Positions 24,345 to 37,915 of a stretch of 64,000 nucleotides of DNA are shown piece after piece. Numbering within the stretch: position 1 is the stretch's first letter; every line of letters begins with the position of its first letter. Position numbers and translations under genes: made by a program. This DNA is from Warburgia ugandensis (lineage: Eukaryota; Streptophyta; Magnoliopsida; Canellales; Canellaceae), in NCBI GenBank assembly GCA_035236585.1, contig CP141138.1, positions 28,097,437 to 28,161,436 of the forward strand. Direction: 5' to 3'. Under the pieces are notes generated by a model. It worked only from the letters and a program-made list of their open reading frames with translations. It did no database searches and was not told where the DNA came from.

Positions 24345-27327
24345 GCAAGCTATGCTTGGTAGGGGATTCAAGAATATATAGAATTGTATAATTCAAAAGT
24401 ACAGTATTCATAATCATCATATTCCATATGAATCACATAATTCAATTTCCATGAACCATACCATATATGATCATTCTATCATATAATTTATCATGTAATA
24501 TCCACTATGATAATTCCAAATGACTCACCACTATATCATATGTATATATATATATATATATGATCAAAAACTGTGAAAAACAAGCATATCTCAAACATCA
24601 ATAATCATACTTAGATATATTGAGTTGATAAATCATCCAAACTTTTGCTGGGAAAATACTCCCTCATTAGGGTAGTATTGGCATCTCACTATGCCATGCA
24701 TCATATTCAAAATACTCAAGGACTACTATGTTGCAGTCTGATTCATACTAGCATGCTCAGATAACTACCCAGTTCACCACTAATACCACGGTGGAAAATG
24801 TTGTGTCACTACCCATATGGGGAAACAGGGCTTTCATAGTGGGGCCTTCCCATAATTGCCCCACATAACTTTTAACCTCTCTTTGGGCAAGTTATCAAAA
24901 TATCATCAAATTTTGGGAAGTGGGTGGCCAAACCCTCATAACTTCCCTAACATAGCATCCCCAGGCTTATGCCTATTTAAAACAAAACCACAAGCCTCCA
25001 TGCTTGTATCAAAAATACTTCTTGTACATCTCAGATGATTTGTTTGTTTATATTATTGTCCTCATATTCAATATCCTCATACTAAGGGTATAAATTCATT
25101 TCTAGATTTAGGGATCCTCATTTACAATGAATGATACCCATGTTCATATAAGTTTAGGGATTAATCATTTATTGTAAATGATCCCCATTTCCTTTAATTT
25201 GGTATTCATATACCAAATATTATTAAGTGTAAGGATACTCATTTGATACAAATGATATCCATTATTATTATGTTCTTATCTAAGTTATGGGGTAATCATA
25301 AATGATACCCAAGTATTTATTATGTATTCCATCTAATTTCAACAATTATATATATATCTCATATACATGAATTATGATTCAAATGTAACTAAGCATATTA
25401 TCATCCATAAGCATTACAATGTTTATGTATAACAACAATTCCACAGACCATAGGTCTTGTATTCTTAAAGTTCTACCTACCTTCATGTAGTGATCCATCC
25501 CTTCAGATCTTCCATGAGTGACTTATATAATCTGTAAATACATGCATAATATCATTATCTATACAATTTTGGATAGTCTCCTGTCTATATTCCTTACCTA
25601 ATCTTGTCCTTTGATATAAAGGATATAGAGTTGTTTTGTGTTCCTGTCATCCATATAATCTATCTTCCTCATATAGTATTTTATCTTATTGATCAATAGA
25701 TCTGGTAGTTAGAATGATCTTCTAACCTTTCAGATCTAAGTATTTTCTATCTCTAATTCTTTGTGTGTCCATCTCCTTGATCTTAATCTTTCATAGATCC
25801 ATTAATCAACAATCTATACTTGTTGATAAAGATCAAGGACCAGATCTTCTATCATCTAGTTCTTCTTTAATCTAAGCTCAGTTATTTGATCATCCTTAAG
25901 GAGGATGATCCTGGTTCTCTTCCTTGAATCATATTTGATCAAGGCTTTGGATTATCTTATCTAATGATCTATATTTGATCTACAACATACATACTAATAA
26001 ACACGCATACTAAGTACAATACAATGTTATGATTCTTGATCATTTAAGATCATGTTGGGTCTTGATTATCTTACTTACCATTTTTATTAAGATTATATAT
26101 TTTACTAACCTTTTATGATCTTATTATTATTATTCAACCAGTTAATGTTTTACTGGTTGAAGATAGTTTATTTCATTCTAAGTCTAGACTGCTCCTCTTA
26201 TTTCCAATTAACTAAGGCTTACTAGTTGAATGGTTGAACACAAAGTGGTTACTTCAATCCTCATGTAAGGAGGCGTTTAGACCTCACAAACATCAATGGA
26301 AGGTAGGGGAATAGCAAGGCTCTATTAGAAAACCCCTTTAACCACCATGTTTAGCATTCATTAGAGTGACCTCAGCTCAACCTTTCATAAGGTTCCTATG
26401 AGCATTTTAACCCTAAGTACTCTTTCTAATTGATTTTAATTAAATCCATGAACATTTAAAATGTCATTCATGGGGTTTATTATTTTCCTAATTTGGGCTA
26501 AGGATTTGATAATCCTTATATTGTCCTACTAACTATAGCCCTTACTATCATTAAGTCCATGTCATTCATTCAACGTAAATGTCCTTCAACTCTATTTTTC
26601 ATTTAATTACATTTTCAATGTAATTTACATAACATAAGCATTAAAGCATAAATAAATAAGTAAATATAACAATTATATCTACTAAGCAATAAAAGACATT
26701 TACAATATCATTTAATAATTCAAATGATAATTTAACATGCCATAACTCTTCATCATGATCCAACGATCATATTTGATTTCTATTCATTTTTCATCCCAAT
26801 TAGGGTTTAGATCTTAATCTTTTATTTTCCTTTAGATCTAATACATTTTATTAGTGTCATTTTATCACTAAATCATTGATGCATCTCATCAAATGATCTG
26901 ATCCTTCTTGCTCCAACCGATCAAGAAGATCTTAAGCCATTTTATCCAATTTAAGGTCATAGATCTTAATCTGTCCCAAATTATCATCATCAAGTCCATC
27001 AATCCATATGATCTTAACATTATATCATCATTAAAATACATCCACACTATCCAATCATCTTAATCAAACTGATGAAGGAGATTACCATTCATTTTTATGG
27101 ATTTTACTACTTTTAGGGGTCAAGATCTTAAGATCTGGAAAATATACTAAATCCAACCATTTAATTATTGTAATTATAAATTTAGATCATCATATAAACT
27201 ATTTTGAAAGGTTTGATCATGCTTGTTTAATCGGATCATCAAGATCCATGCTCATTTTTATGAATTTTCTTCTTTTAAGGTTTGTTTTCTTACTTAAACA
27301 TAGATCACTCACTTCTAATCATTGATT

Positions 27328-27439
27328 CCATGTTCCAGAATCACAAGATCATCAGTGAATCAAAATTATAAAGTCTGATCATTCCATGTTCCAAAATCAC
27401 AAGATCATCAGTGAATCAGAATTATAAAGTCTGATCATT
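27328..27439. repeat. 56-bp tandem duplication in C 3' LTR
   Basis: CCATGTTCCARAATCACAAG begins at 27328 and 27384 and the whole 56-bp unit repeats. The 5' LTR has a single copy near 35440-35500. Confidence 0.93.
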
Positions 27440-28874
27440 CCAAATTTCACTAATCATAGGAATTGGTAATACTTTTCTTTATTAATAGAATTTTACATGC
27501 ATCAAAACATAAATTTTCTAAGTTCAGTAGGTTCTCCTCATCTAGAGGAATCCAACCTCAATTTCTAATATCAATTTGGAGTTAAATTGAGATCAGAATT
27601 TGCATTTTAATATTTTAGCTAGTTTTAAGGTTTGATATTGATCTTTACTGTTTTTGTTCAATTAATCAATCTAAGTATCCAGAATTTTTACTACCCTTGA
27701 ATCCATCCATCGGTTCGGATTCCTATTTTAAGGTCATCTTGATCATAATCCATTACTATTAGAATGGATTTTAGTGATTATCCCCAGTAAATACAATTAC
27801 AAATATAAATCTAATATGTCCATTAGATTGTACACAACATTAGAAATTCATAGCAACTTTCTGAACTAAAATTGGAGCTAAACTGAGCTTTCAATTGAAG
27901 AAACAAGATTTTAGTTAAAAAAATCAATGGCCTAGATTTTATCTGGCCATTAGAACATGTTTTAGACGATTTGGAATGTGGCAAGATGATCTGGAATGTA
28001 ACTAGACAATCCCAGCATGTGGCTAAATGATCTGAGCGGGGTTAGGCTCAGATCAACGCTTGATTTGGGAGATTGGTTGAGATGATCTGATCTAGACTGT
28101 CAAATCAACCCTTCTCTAGATGTCCCAAATCTGAAGCATTCAAGGGCCAAGATTTCTTACCCTGGGGTTTTTGGGCCCGAGGAATTCATCCAACGGATTA
28201 GAAGTTGCATCTAATCTATCCATGGATGAGTTCTCAACCCCTCTTACTAGATCCATCGTTCCCGATGAATCAATGGCCAGGGGAGCTTAGGGATGGCCAG
28301 AATACCTCAAGGCAGTGCTGAAAAATAACAAGGGAAGGGGCGTGCACCCACCTGGTCTGGTCGAGTGAAGTAATTTCACCAAAAAATGAGAGAAATCACA
28401 CCGAAAAATAAGACACCACTTCAAAACCCTAGCTGCTCAGATTTTGTATACAGAGAGATATTTGTTTGGTGTCGTTGCTAGAGAAGGAATAAAACCATAG
28501 GGGAAACATAGATCCCCATGTTCTAGAGTGATTCATTAGTGTGAGATTGAATTATACTGATTGGATTGGCTGAAATTTCATGAAGAACTTGCTGGAGACG
28601 TTGCCAATGCCAGATTTGACTTTCATTTTGCATTTGTTGATGATCCAACTGTTAGATCATCATGATTTCTTGGGGCTTTTGTAGATAATTTGAGTCTGAA
28701 TCAATCCAACGGTAAAGAGAGTGAGTTGTTGGCTGGAATTTCATGGCTAATCGAATTAGAGATTTCTGGGCAAAACCTAGGTTCCATTGGGGACAATGCT
28801 TCTAAGGTAGCGCCCAACGGTTCCAATTGACATGGATCGTCTGGTGCTTCTTGGGAATCACCTAAGGCAAAACG

Positions 28875-28981
<107 letters not shown>

Positions 28982-29056
28982 TTTTGATTTGGGATTTTAG
29001 GGCATTGTAGGGGACCTCGTGAAGAATGATACAAAATTTTGGAAATTTTTATGAGG

Positions 29057-29064
29057 TATTTATA
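29057..29064 (-). promoter_or_regulatory. TATA box, C 3' LTR
   Basis: TATAAATACC in element sense, about 365 nt inside the LTR and followed by a CT-rich tract, as in plant core promoters. It is conserved at 37080-37087 and 1927-1934. Confidence 0.6.
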
Positions 29065-29428
29065 AGTGTTTTTGAATTTTTTATGATTACATGTAATTAT
29101 CATGTTTCAATTCTTTTTATTATTAAATTGGCATTGGATTCCCACTACCACCTCCTTCTCCACTAGCAGCTGGTAATGGTTTGACCCATGATGGTGATCT
29201 TCTAGACTGTTGAACCACCTTGTGGGCCCCACATAGTTGTGAAAAGATTGATTTACCCTTTTAATTTCAAAAATGGAAAAAAATAGGGTTTATTCCTATG
29301 AATGTAGAAGTGAGTGTACTTAGTGTTGTTTCAATCGGTTTTTTGAGTACATTCCAATTCCACTTTTAAAATTTTAACTTTTAATTTTTAATAATTTAAT
29401 TATATTCATAAAAATTGGGGTTATTACA

Positions 29429-29465
29429 ATCTTCCCCTTATAACAATTTCATCCTCGAAATTTGC
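29429..29465 (-). promoter_or_regulatory. Element C polypurine tract and 3' box
   Basis: In element sense: AAATTTCGAGGATGAAATTG, then TTATAAGGGGAAGAT, then the LTR start TGTAATAACCCC. Confidence 0.85.
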
Positions 29466-32400
29466 ATATTGACTCACTTAGGAGTTTTCATAGATCTTTC
29501 ATAGCTTTACACATGTGGCCTTGCCACTTAAGGCAATCTCTATTTCCTTTCATTCCTTTCTCATGCTACCTTTCCCTCAAAGGTATACATCACATGATTG
29601 GTTCACCTATTGACATATTAAAATGCTCACACATGCATTATTCACTTATCTAGATCCTCACTAGACTTTTAAAAGGATTAATAACTCTTAACTGAGCTAT
29701 CCTTCTATTTGAAAACCTTCTATTTCACTTGACCAGTATAATACTTTCACCAATCATAACTGTAATACTTCACATTTTCTCATCCTTAAGCTATTTATCA
29801 AGATTCACATCTTGATTTGATTCTAAAAACATTCACTAATATTCTTTGTAACAATCTTCCAAAATATTGAAGTAATCATCTCTTGCCTTGTTCTTCCATT
29901 ATTTGGAAGTGATTACTTCATTTCTATTCTAAAAATTCATACTTCTTTACTATTTCTTTCTATTGACAATTCCTTTCAAATTCTATCATTGAATAATAGT
30001 TTCCTTGTAATGATTCTTTCCTCATTCTCACCCCATCTATTATTTTTGTAACACTCTTTGTGTGGCATTTTATTCATAATACTTGACTTTCTACATTTTT
30101 CCTTCCAAGATAATGTCATTTAAATCTTCATATATATTTCTTATCCTCTTTTGTTATCTCTTTCTCATATTCAGAACAATATTTTAAAAATTCTTACAAT
30201 CCATGATAATATTTATCTCTTTCATAGAAATATTTAGATATCCCTAAATTTTTTTTAGATTGAAATTTTACTTCATGCTTCCTTGAATCACACTACACAA
30301 CTTTTCTATATTCTTTCTAATCCTCCATTCTAATAATTTCTATTAGAAGAGTTTGTGGTCAGCCTCTTCTTAACTCTTAAACTCTCCGTAATTTACCATG
30401 TATTCTTCGTGGATTATGTACTCAATGGTAAGACTATACTAAAAAGTATTTCTCTATAGTATGCTATAACATTAGTAAGAGATAAATTTCTCTAACTATC
30501 AAAGTTATTTCACAATTCATTTTCATCTCCAATCTTTGTTGGGTCAACTTCCATATCATCCTTAGAATTTATATGACCCTAAACCTTACTCTCTTTAGTC
30601 AATATTTATACTTACCAAATAGTTGATAAGTTTTGTAAGTGTTTAGCATATAATCTATAAATGCTCCTCATTTTCTTATGTCAATTCATATATCATTACC
30701 AATTTATCTAAAATATTTCATTCTCCTCAAATTCATGAATATCATTTATCCATCTCATATAACTCAAAGTTTGTTTTGATTTCATACTATGATGTTTTAT
30801 TTGCAATTCCTAATTGATGATAATAAATTTGGAAAAACTCATCCTTACAGAGTAAAAGGGTACTTAATTTCCTCAATAATATCATTTATACTCAATGCAT
30901 CTTCACATTGATCCTCCCTTTTTCTTTTTCCAAAGAAATTTGTTACTTTCTTAATGTAAATTTCTATAATCACTCCTAATCCTTAAAATTTGTTCTTTCA
31001 ACTCATTCAAATAAGTTGATGTCATTTTCCTCAACTACTATAGATATTTCCTCATTCAATCTCATTTTAGATTGAAAATATTCAAAATATCTTAAAATTT
31101 CTAACCACATTTCTTCAAAGTCTTGAATCATACCTCATTCATAATCAACTCATTTTTCCAAACTTTAAACTTAAGTTTAGCTACCAATATTTGTTTATAG
31201 GTCTTCATTTCTGATGTTTATTTCACATTCCTCCAAAATATATTTCTCCTTACTATAATTCTTAAATCTTTCAATATCACCAAACCTATCATATAAGTGG
31301 AATCAATATCTCTATTAATATATAGATCTTTATTTTCCATGATCAATAAGATGTACTCCTCTTTATGATAATCAATAACTATATTTTCCCAAATCATCAT
31401 ATCAATATTTCTCTTTGTTTTTATTTTCCATCATCATTTCATCATCAATGCCAAATGTACTTCTCTTTACTATTGTCCCAAAATTATTTTTAGTATTACC
31501 AAAGTTGTCATATCAATATCCCTTTAATTCTTGATAATCCTTTTGTGCTAATTTCCACAATTGATTTATCATACCAATATAATTTCTAACTTAGTGATTT
31601 CATATTTGTTGTACCATATGTATGGACTATAATTTCTTTGTTAACCTAATATTATCATGGTTTGGGATTATATTTTTTCCATTTCAACATATCTAATTTT
31701 CTTCTTCCTTATCATTTTATTCTAATTTCAAAGATCATCTATTCATGCTCTAAAATTTTATCATCTCTTTATTAAACCCTTTTCCTTTACTAATTTTGGA
31801 GAGAAAATACTTACTTATCTCCTTATTCATCTTTATTTAAAACTATTATCATTTTCAAATTTCTCACTTATCTCCTTGAATTCCTTTCAAGTAATATCAT
31901 TGCTATTTTGATGATTAAATTCATTTGCTAATTGCCATAATACTATATATATGTAGTAATTGTAACTCTTACATTTATATTTATTATTTATTATTATTAA
32001 TTTCCAATTTTGTAATAATTCTAAGGTTTCATCTTTAGTCCCTATTTCTTCTTCAAATTTTACTTCACCTTTCCTACTAAGGTTGAAGCTTTTCCTCTTA
32101 CATCATTTCCATCATATTTTCCAATTTACCACTTCTTTCTCTTAATCTCCATTATTTCATTTAATAATGATTATAAACATACTAATATTGGCGTACTTTA
32201 TTTCTACATATGTATGTTTACTTAGGACTTCAAGTTAGACATGAAAATCATACATTACATCTTTATCTATTGTAATGTTTTTCTTATTGATTTATATATC
32301 TTACTATTCCCTCTTTTGGGATTCTTTCTTACTAAGTAGTATTCCGAGTCCTTTCATTAAGTAATATCTACTTGTACTATACTATACCTTCACCATACTA

Positions 32401-32561
32401 ACTCTTTCTATACTCATCCTTCATTACTGAGTTACCTCTTTCTATACTCATTCTCAACTAAGACTCTCCTATTTCTCAATTCACTCACTACTTCTCATCT
32501 TCAACTTGGATTGTCATAATCATATTGGACATAAGGGGTTGCAAGTGACTGGATGAACCTA
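29466..32561 (-). other. Element C internal region, no recognisable genes
   Basis: Strongly purine-rich on the element strand and full of stops. I see no gag zinc knuckle, protease, RT, RNase H or integrase motif in the frames given. The longest minus-strand frame (31218-31400, 60 codons) resembles nothing I know. It is likely structural or packaging sequence of a LARD. Confidence 0.65.
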
Positions 32562-32572
32562 CTCTGATACCA
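32562..32572 (-). promoter_or_regulatory. Element C primer-binding site
   Basis: In element sense TGGTATCAGAG, a perfect match to the initiator-Met tRNA 3' end, two bases from the LTR. It is followed by TAGGTTCATCCAGTCACTTG. Confidence 0.9.
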
Positions 32573-32920
32573 ACTGAGGTGACCCAAGTTTTTGAAACAA
32601 ATTTTTGTTATTTATTTTCAAATGGTGGTTGACCAATTTTGAAAAACTTAAGCAGCAAAATTTTTTCTTTGAAATTCTTGTCAGAAAACCCAAATGCCAC
32701 ATTTCACTCACATATACAATATATGTAACCAAAGAAACTCATTTTATTAAAATTGCAGAATTGATCTAGTGGTTCACATACACAGCCCCTTTATTACATC
32801 TTATGTCTAAAATACACAAATCAAAATACAATCCAATCCTTTCCACAATAGTACAGCCTTGATCAATAGTATGGTCTTCATCTTCCCATATTGTATCCCT
32901 CCATTATTTTCTTTTTGTAT

Positions 32921-32960
32921 CTAAGATATTGTAAACATTCAAACATTTACAATATCTTAG
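32921..32960 (-). other. Conserved LTR stem-loop, C 5' LTR
   Basis: CTAAGATATTGTAAA (32921-32935) pairs perfectly with TTTACAATATCTTAG (32946-32960): 15 bp and a 10-nt loop. AGCAAGCTATGCTTGGTAGG overlaps its right edge. Confidence 0.93.
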
Positions 32961-35900
32961 CAAGCTATGCTTGGTAGGGGATTCAAGAATATATGGAATT
33001 GTATAATTCAAAAGTACAGTATTCATAATCATCATATTCCATATGAATCACATATTTCAATTTCCATGAACCATCCCATATATGATCATTCTATCATATA
33101 ATTTACCATGTAACATTCATTATGATACAATATCTCAAACATCAATAATCATACTTAGATATACTAGGTTGATAAATCATCTAAACTTTTGCTAGGAAAA
33201 TACTCCCTCATTAGGGCAATATTGCCATCTCACTATGCCATGCATCATATGCAAAATACTCAAGGACTATCATGTTGCAGTTTGATTCGTACTAGCACGC
33301 TCGGATAACTACCCTATTCACTATTGATACCACGGTGGAAAATATTGTGTCACTGCCCATATAGGGAGATAGGACTTTCATAATGGGGCCTTCCCATAAC
33401 TGCCCCACGCAACTTTTAGCCTCTCTTTGGGCAAGGTATCAACATATTATCAAAATTTGGGAAGTAGGTGGCCAAACCCTCATAACTCCCCTAACATAGC
33501 ATCCCCAGGCTTATGTTTATTTAAAACAAAACCACAAGTCTCCATGCTTGTATCTAAAATACTTCTTGTACATCTCGGACGATCTGTTGGTTTATGTTAT
33601 CATCCTTGTATTCAATATCCTCATACTAAGGATATAATTTCATTTCTAGATTTAGGGATCTTCGTTTATAATGAATAATACCCATGTTCATATAAGTTTA
33701 GGGATTAATCATTTATTATAAATGATCCCCATTTCCTTTAATTTAGTATTCATATACCAAATTTTATTATGTGTAAGGATACTCATTTGATACAAATGAT
33801 ATCCATTATTATTATGTTCTTATCTAAGTTTAGGCGTAATCATAAATGATACCAAAGTATTTATTATGTGTTCTATTTAATTTCAATAGTTGTTTCTATC
33901 TCCTATACATGAATTATGATTCAAATGTAACTAAGCATATTATCATTGTTAAGCATTATAATGTCTATGTATAACAACAATTCCACAGACTATAAGTTTT
34001 ATATTCTTAAAGTTCCACCTACCTTCATGTAGTGATCTATCTCTTCAGATCTTCCATAATTGACGTATGTAATCTATAAATACATGCATACTATCATTAT
34101 CTATATAATTTTGGATAATCTCCTATCTATATTCGTCATCTAATCTTAGTATTTTTTTCTATTGATTAATAGATCTGACAGTTAGAATGATCATCTAACC
34201 TTTTAGATCTAAGTATTTTCTATCTCTAAGTCTTTGTGTCCATCTCCTTGATCTTGATCTTTCATAGATCCTTTGATCAACAATCTATACTTGTTGATAA
34301 AGATCAAGGGCCTAGATGTTCTATTATCTAGGTCTTCTTTGATCTAAGTTTAGTTATTTGATTATTCCTAAGGAGGATGATCCTAGTTCTCTTCCTTGAA
34401 TCACATTTGATCAAGGGTTTGGATTATCTAATCTAATGATCTAGATTTGATCTACAACATACATACTAATAAACATGCATACTAAGTACAATACAATGTT
34501 ATGATTCTTATTGTTCTTAATCATTCAAGATCTCCTTGTGGATCTTGATTATCTTACTTACCATTTTTATTAAGATTAGATATTTTACTAACCTTTTATA
34601 ATCTTATTATTATTATTCAACCAGTTAATGTTTTACTAGTTGAAGATAGCTTATTTCATACTAAGGCTTACTAGTTGAATGACTGAACACAAAGTGGTTA
34701 CTTCAATCCTCATGTAAGGGGGCGTTTAGACCTCACAAACATCAACAGAAGGTAGGGGAAGAGCGAGGCTCTATTAGAAAACCTCGTTAACTACCATGTT
34801 TAGCATTCACTATTACAATATCATTCAATAATTCAAATGATAATTTAACATGCCATAATTGTTCATCATGATCCAACGGTCATATTTGATTTCTATTCAT
34901 TTTTCATCTCAATTAGGGTTTAGATCTTGATCTTTCATTTTTCTTTAGATCTAATACATTTTATTAATGTGATTTTATCACTAGATCAATGATGCATCTC
35001 ATCAATGATTTGATCCTTCTTGCTCCAACCGATCAAGAAGATCTTAAGCCATTTTATCCAATTTAAGGGCATAGATCTTAATCTATCCCAAATTATCATC
35101 ATCAAGTCCATCAATCCATATGATCCTAACTTTATATCATCATTCAAATACATCCACACTATCCAATCATCATTGATCAAATTGATCAAGGAGATTACCA
35201 TTCATTTTTATGGATTTTACTACTTTTAAGGGTCAAGATCTTAAGATCTGGAAAATATATTAAATCCAACCATTTAATTATTGTAATTATACATTTAAAT
35301 AATCATAGAAACTATTTTGAAAGGTCTGATCATGCTTGATTAATCGGATCATCAAGATCCATGCTCATTTTTATGATTTTTCTTCTTTTAAGGAGAGATT
35401 TCTTATTTAAACATAGATCAGTCACTTGTAATAATTGATTCTATGTTCCAAAATCACAAGATCATTAGTGAATCAGAATTATAAAGTCTAATCATTCCAA
35501 ATTTCACTAATCATAAGAATTGGTAATACTTTTCTTTATTACCAGAATTTTACATGCATCAAAATATAAATTTTCTAAGTTCAATAGGTTCTCCTCATCT
35601 AGAGGAATCCAACCTCACTTTATAATCTCTATTTGGAGTTAAATTGAGATTAGAATTTGCATTTTAATATTTCAGCCAGTTTTAAGGGTTGATATTGATC
35701 TTTCTATTTTTGTTCAATTAATCAATCTAGGTATCCAGAATTTTTACTATGATCATGGTCCTTAAAGTTTTGGGACCTTTTGAATCCATCCATCGGTTTA
35801 GATTCCCATTTTAAGGTCATCTTGATCATGATCCATTACTATTGAAACGGATTTTAGTGATTATTGCAAGTAAATACAATTAAAAATATGAATATAATAT

Positions 35901-36963
35901 CTCCATTAGATTCTACACAACATCAGAAATTCATAGCAACTTTTTTTATCTAAAATTGAAGCTAAAATGAGCTCTCAATTGAAGAAACAAGATTTTAGTT
36001 AAAAAAATCAACAACCCATATTTGATCTGGCCATTAGAGACTGTTTTAGATGATCTGGCACATGGCAAGCTGATCTGGAATGTAACTAACAATCCTAGAA
36101 TGAGCCGAAATGATCTGCGGGGGTCAGGCTCAGATCAACGCTTAATCTGGAGATTGGTTGAGACGGTCCGATCTAGACCGTCGCATCAACCTTTCTCTAG
36201 ATCTCGCAAATCTGAAACATCCAAGGGCCAAGATTTCTTACCCTGGGGTTTTTTGGGCCCCAGAAATTCATCCAATGGGTCAGAAGTTGTATTTGATCCG
36301 TCCATGGATGAGACCTCAACCCCTCTTGCCGAATCCATCGTTCCCTACAAATCAATAGTCGGGGGATCTCAGGGATGGCCAGAAAACCTCAAGGGAGCAC
36401 CAAAAAATAACAAGGGAAGGGGCATGCACCTACTTGGTCTGGTTGAATGAAGTAATTTCATTAAAAATGAGAGAAATCACACCAAAAAATAAGAAATCCA
36501 TTTTAAAACCCTAGCTGCGTTGGATTTTGCATACAAAGAGAGATTTGTCTGGTGTTGTTGCCGAAGAAGGTATAAACCATAAGGGAAACATAGATCCCCA
36601 CATTCTTGAGTGATTCATTGGTGTAAGATTGAATTATACCTGCTGGATTGGCCAAAATTTCATGAAGAAGTTGTTGGAGATGTTGTCAATACCAGATCTG
36701 ACTTTCATTTTGCATTTTTCGATGATCCAACCATTAAATAATCATGATTTCTTGGGTCTTTTGTAGAGAATTCAAGTCCAAATCAATCCAATAGTAGAGA
36801 TGGTGATTTGTTGGTTAGAATTTCATGGCTAATTGAATTAGTGATTTCTGGGAAGAACCTAGGTTCCATTAGGGACGACACTTCTAGGGAAGTGCCTAAT
36901 GGTTCCATTTGACTTGGATCATCTGTTGCTTCTAGGGAATCGCTTAAGGAAAAATGAATAAAA

Positions 36964-36967
<4 letters not shown>

Positions 36968-37000
<33 letters not shown>
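36968..37000. repeat. (GA)n microsatellite in C 5' LTR
   Basis: About 16 units at the position equivalent to 28879-28979. Confidence 0.95.
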
Positions 37001-37005
<5 letters not shown>

Positions 37006-37079
37006 ATTTGGGATTTTAGGACATTGTAGGGGACCTCATGAAGAATGTTAGGAAAAAAATTTTGGAAATTTTTATGGGG

Positions 37080-37087
37080 TATTTATA
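37080..37087 (-). promoter_or_regulatory. TATA box, C 5' LTR
   Basis: TATAAATA in element sense. As the 5' LTR copy it would be the one driving element C's transcript. Confidence 0.6.
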
Positions 37088-37310
37088 GGTGTTTTTGAAT
37101 TTTTTATGACTAAATGTAATTATCATGTTTCTGAATACATTCCAAATTTTGATGTCTTGGTTATGAGTAAAATTACTATTTTACCCTTTTATTCATAAAA
37201 GTAGAGAAAAATAAGGATTTTTCATTCGAACTTAGAATTTGACGTACTTACAGTCATTCTAATCTATTTTTTCAATTAAATTAAAAAGTGTTCAAATTGG
37301 GGTTATTACA

Positions 37311-37315
37311 GTAGC
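37311..37315. other. Target-site duplication of element C, right (GTAGC)
   Basis: It directly follows the LTR end and continues into CTTGCCGGAGACAAC of B's LTR, as in the uninterrupted copy near 44822. Confidence 0.85.
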
Positions 37316-37871
37316 TTGCCGGAGACAACAAAAAACCCAACATGGGTTTCCATCAGGCAAATTGCAAATGGGGTATTTCACCGAAGCCAAAGGAGAAGGA
37401 TCTATTAGTGCCAGAAAAAAAAAAACTAGGATCTGTTTAGGAAGAGTGTGTGCACTGGTGAATAGGGGTGAGATGACAAAGGGTTTGGGGTCTAGTTCAT
37501 CGACCACCCTTGGCTTGGCTATGCTCCGTTGATTGGAGGAGTGGCTGATCAGGAGCTGCATGGGATTTTTCCTACATAGTTCAAAATTCAATTTTTTTAA
37601 TTACTTTGAATATTTTCTTAAAAGCAAATTCATAATGATTTTAGCTTTAAGCATTGTTGGTCTTCACACTTAATTACCGTTGCTTGAAGTTTCCCTTTTC
37701 AGAACCCATACAAAAGTGAAATTTCTAATTTACCCCTGTTTAATTCAGTTAAATGTAAAAATTGAAAAAAATACAAAATTTTCATCCGATCTCCAATTTG
37801 AACAAACTTAGTGTCATTGAATTCTTATCAACATGTATAATCAAAATTTGAACAAACTTAGGGTTATTACA
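37316..37871 (-). repeat. Element B 3' LTR, second part
   Basis: It resumes B's LTR after C and matches 44827 to about 45360. It ends AGGGTTATTACA before B's polypurine tract. Relative to the 5' LTR it lacks about 120-140 bp just before the end. Confidence 0.85.
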
Positions 37872-37915
37872 TCCTTCCCTCCTTAGAAAAATTTCATCCT
37901 CGAAATTCTTTTCAT
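37872..37915 (-). promoter_or_regulatory. Element B polypurine tract and 3' box
   Basis: In element sense: AAAAGAATTTCGAGGATGAA, then ATTTTTCTAAGGAGGGAAGGA, then TGTAATAACCC. The stretch ACATGAAAAGAATTTCGAGG is identical in element E (61555-61580), linking the two families. Confidence 0.85.

Larger units (their letters stand above)
32575..37310 (-). repeat. Element C 5' LTR
   Basis: 4736 bp, TGAGGTGACCC...GGTTATTACA in plus orientation. Shorter than the 3' LTR through the two deletions described there, which are visible at about 34800 (GCATTCAC joined to TATTACAATATC) and about 37125. Confidence 0.92.

Noticed and set aside
36022..36450. 142-codon plus-strand frame in C's 5' LTR
   Set aside because: Antisense to the element, not kept open in the 3' LTR, and without recognisable motifs.
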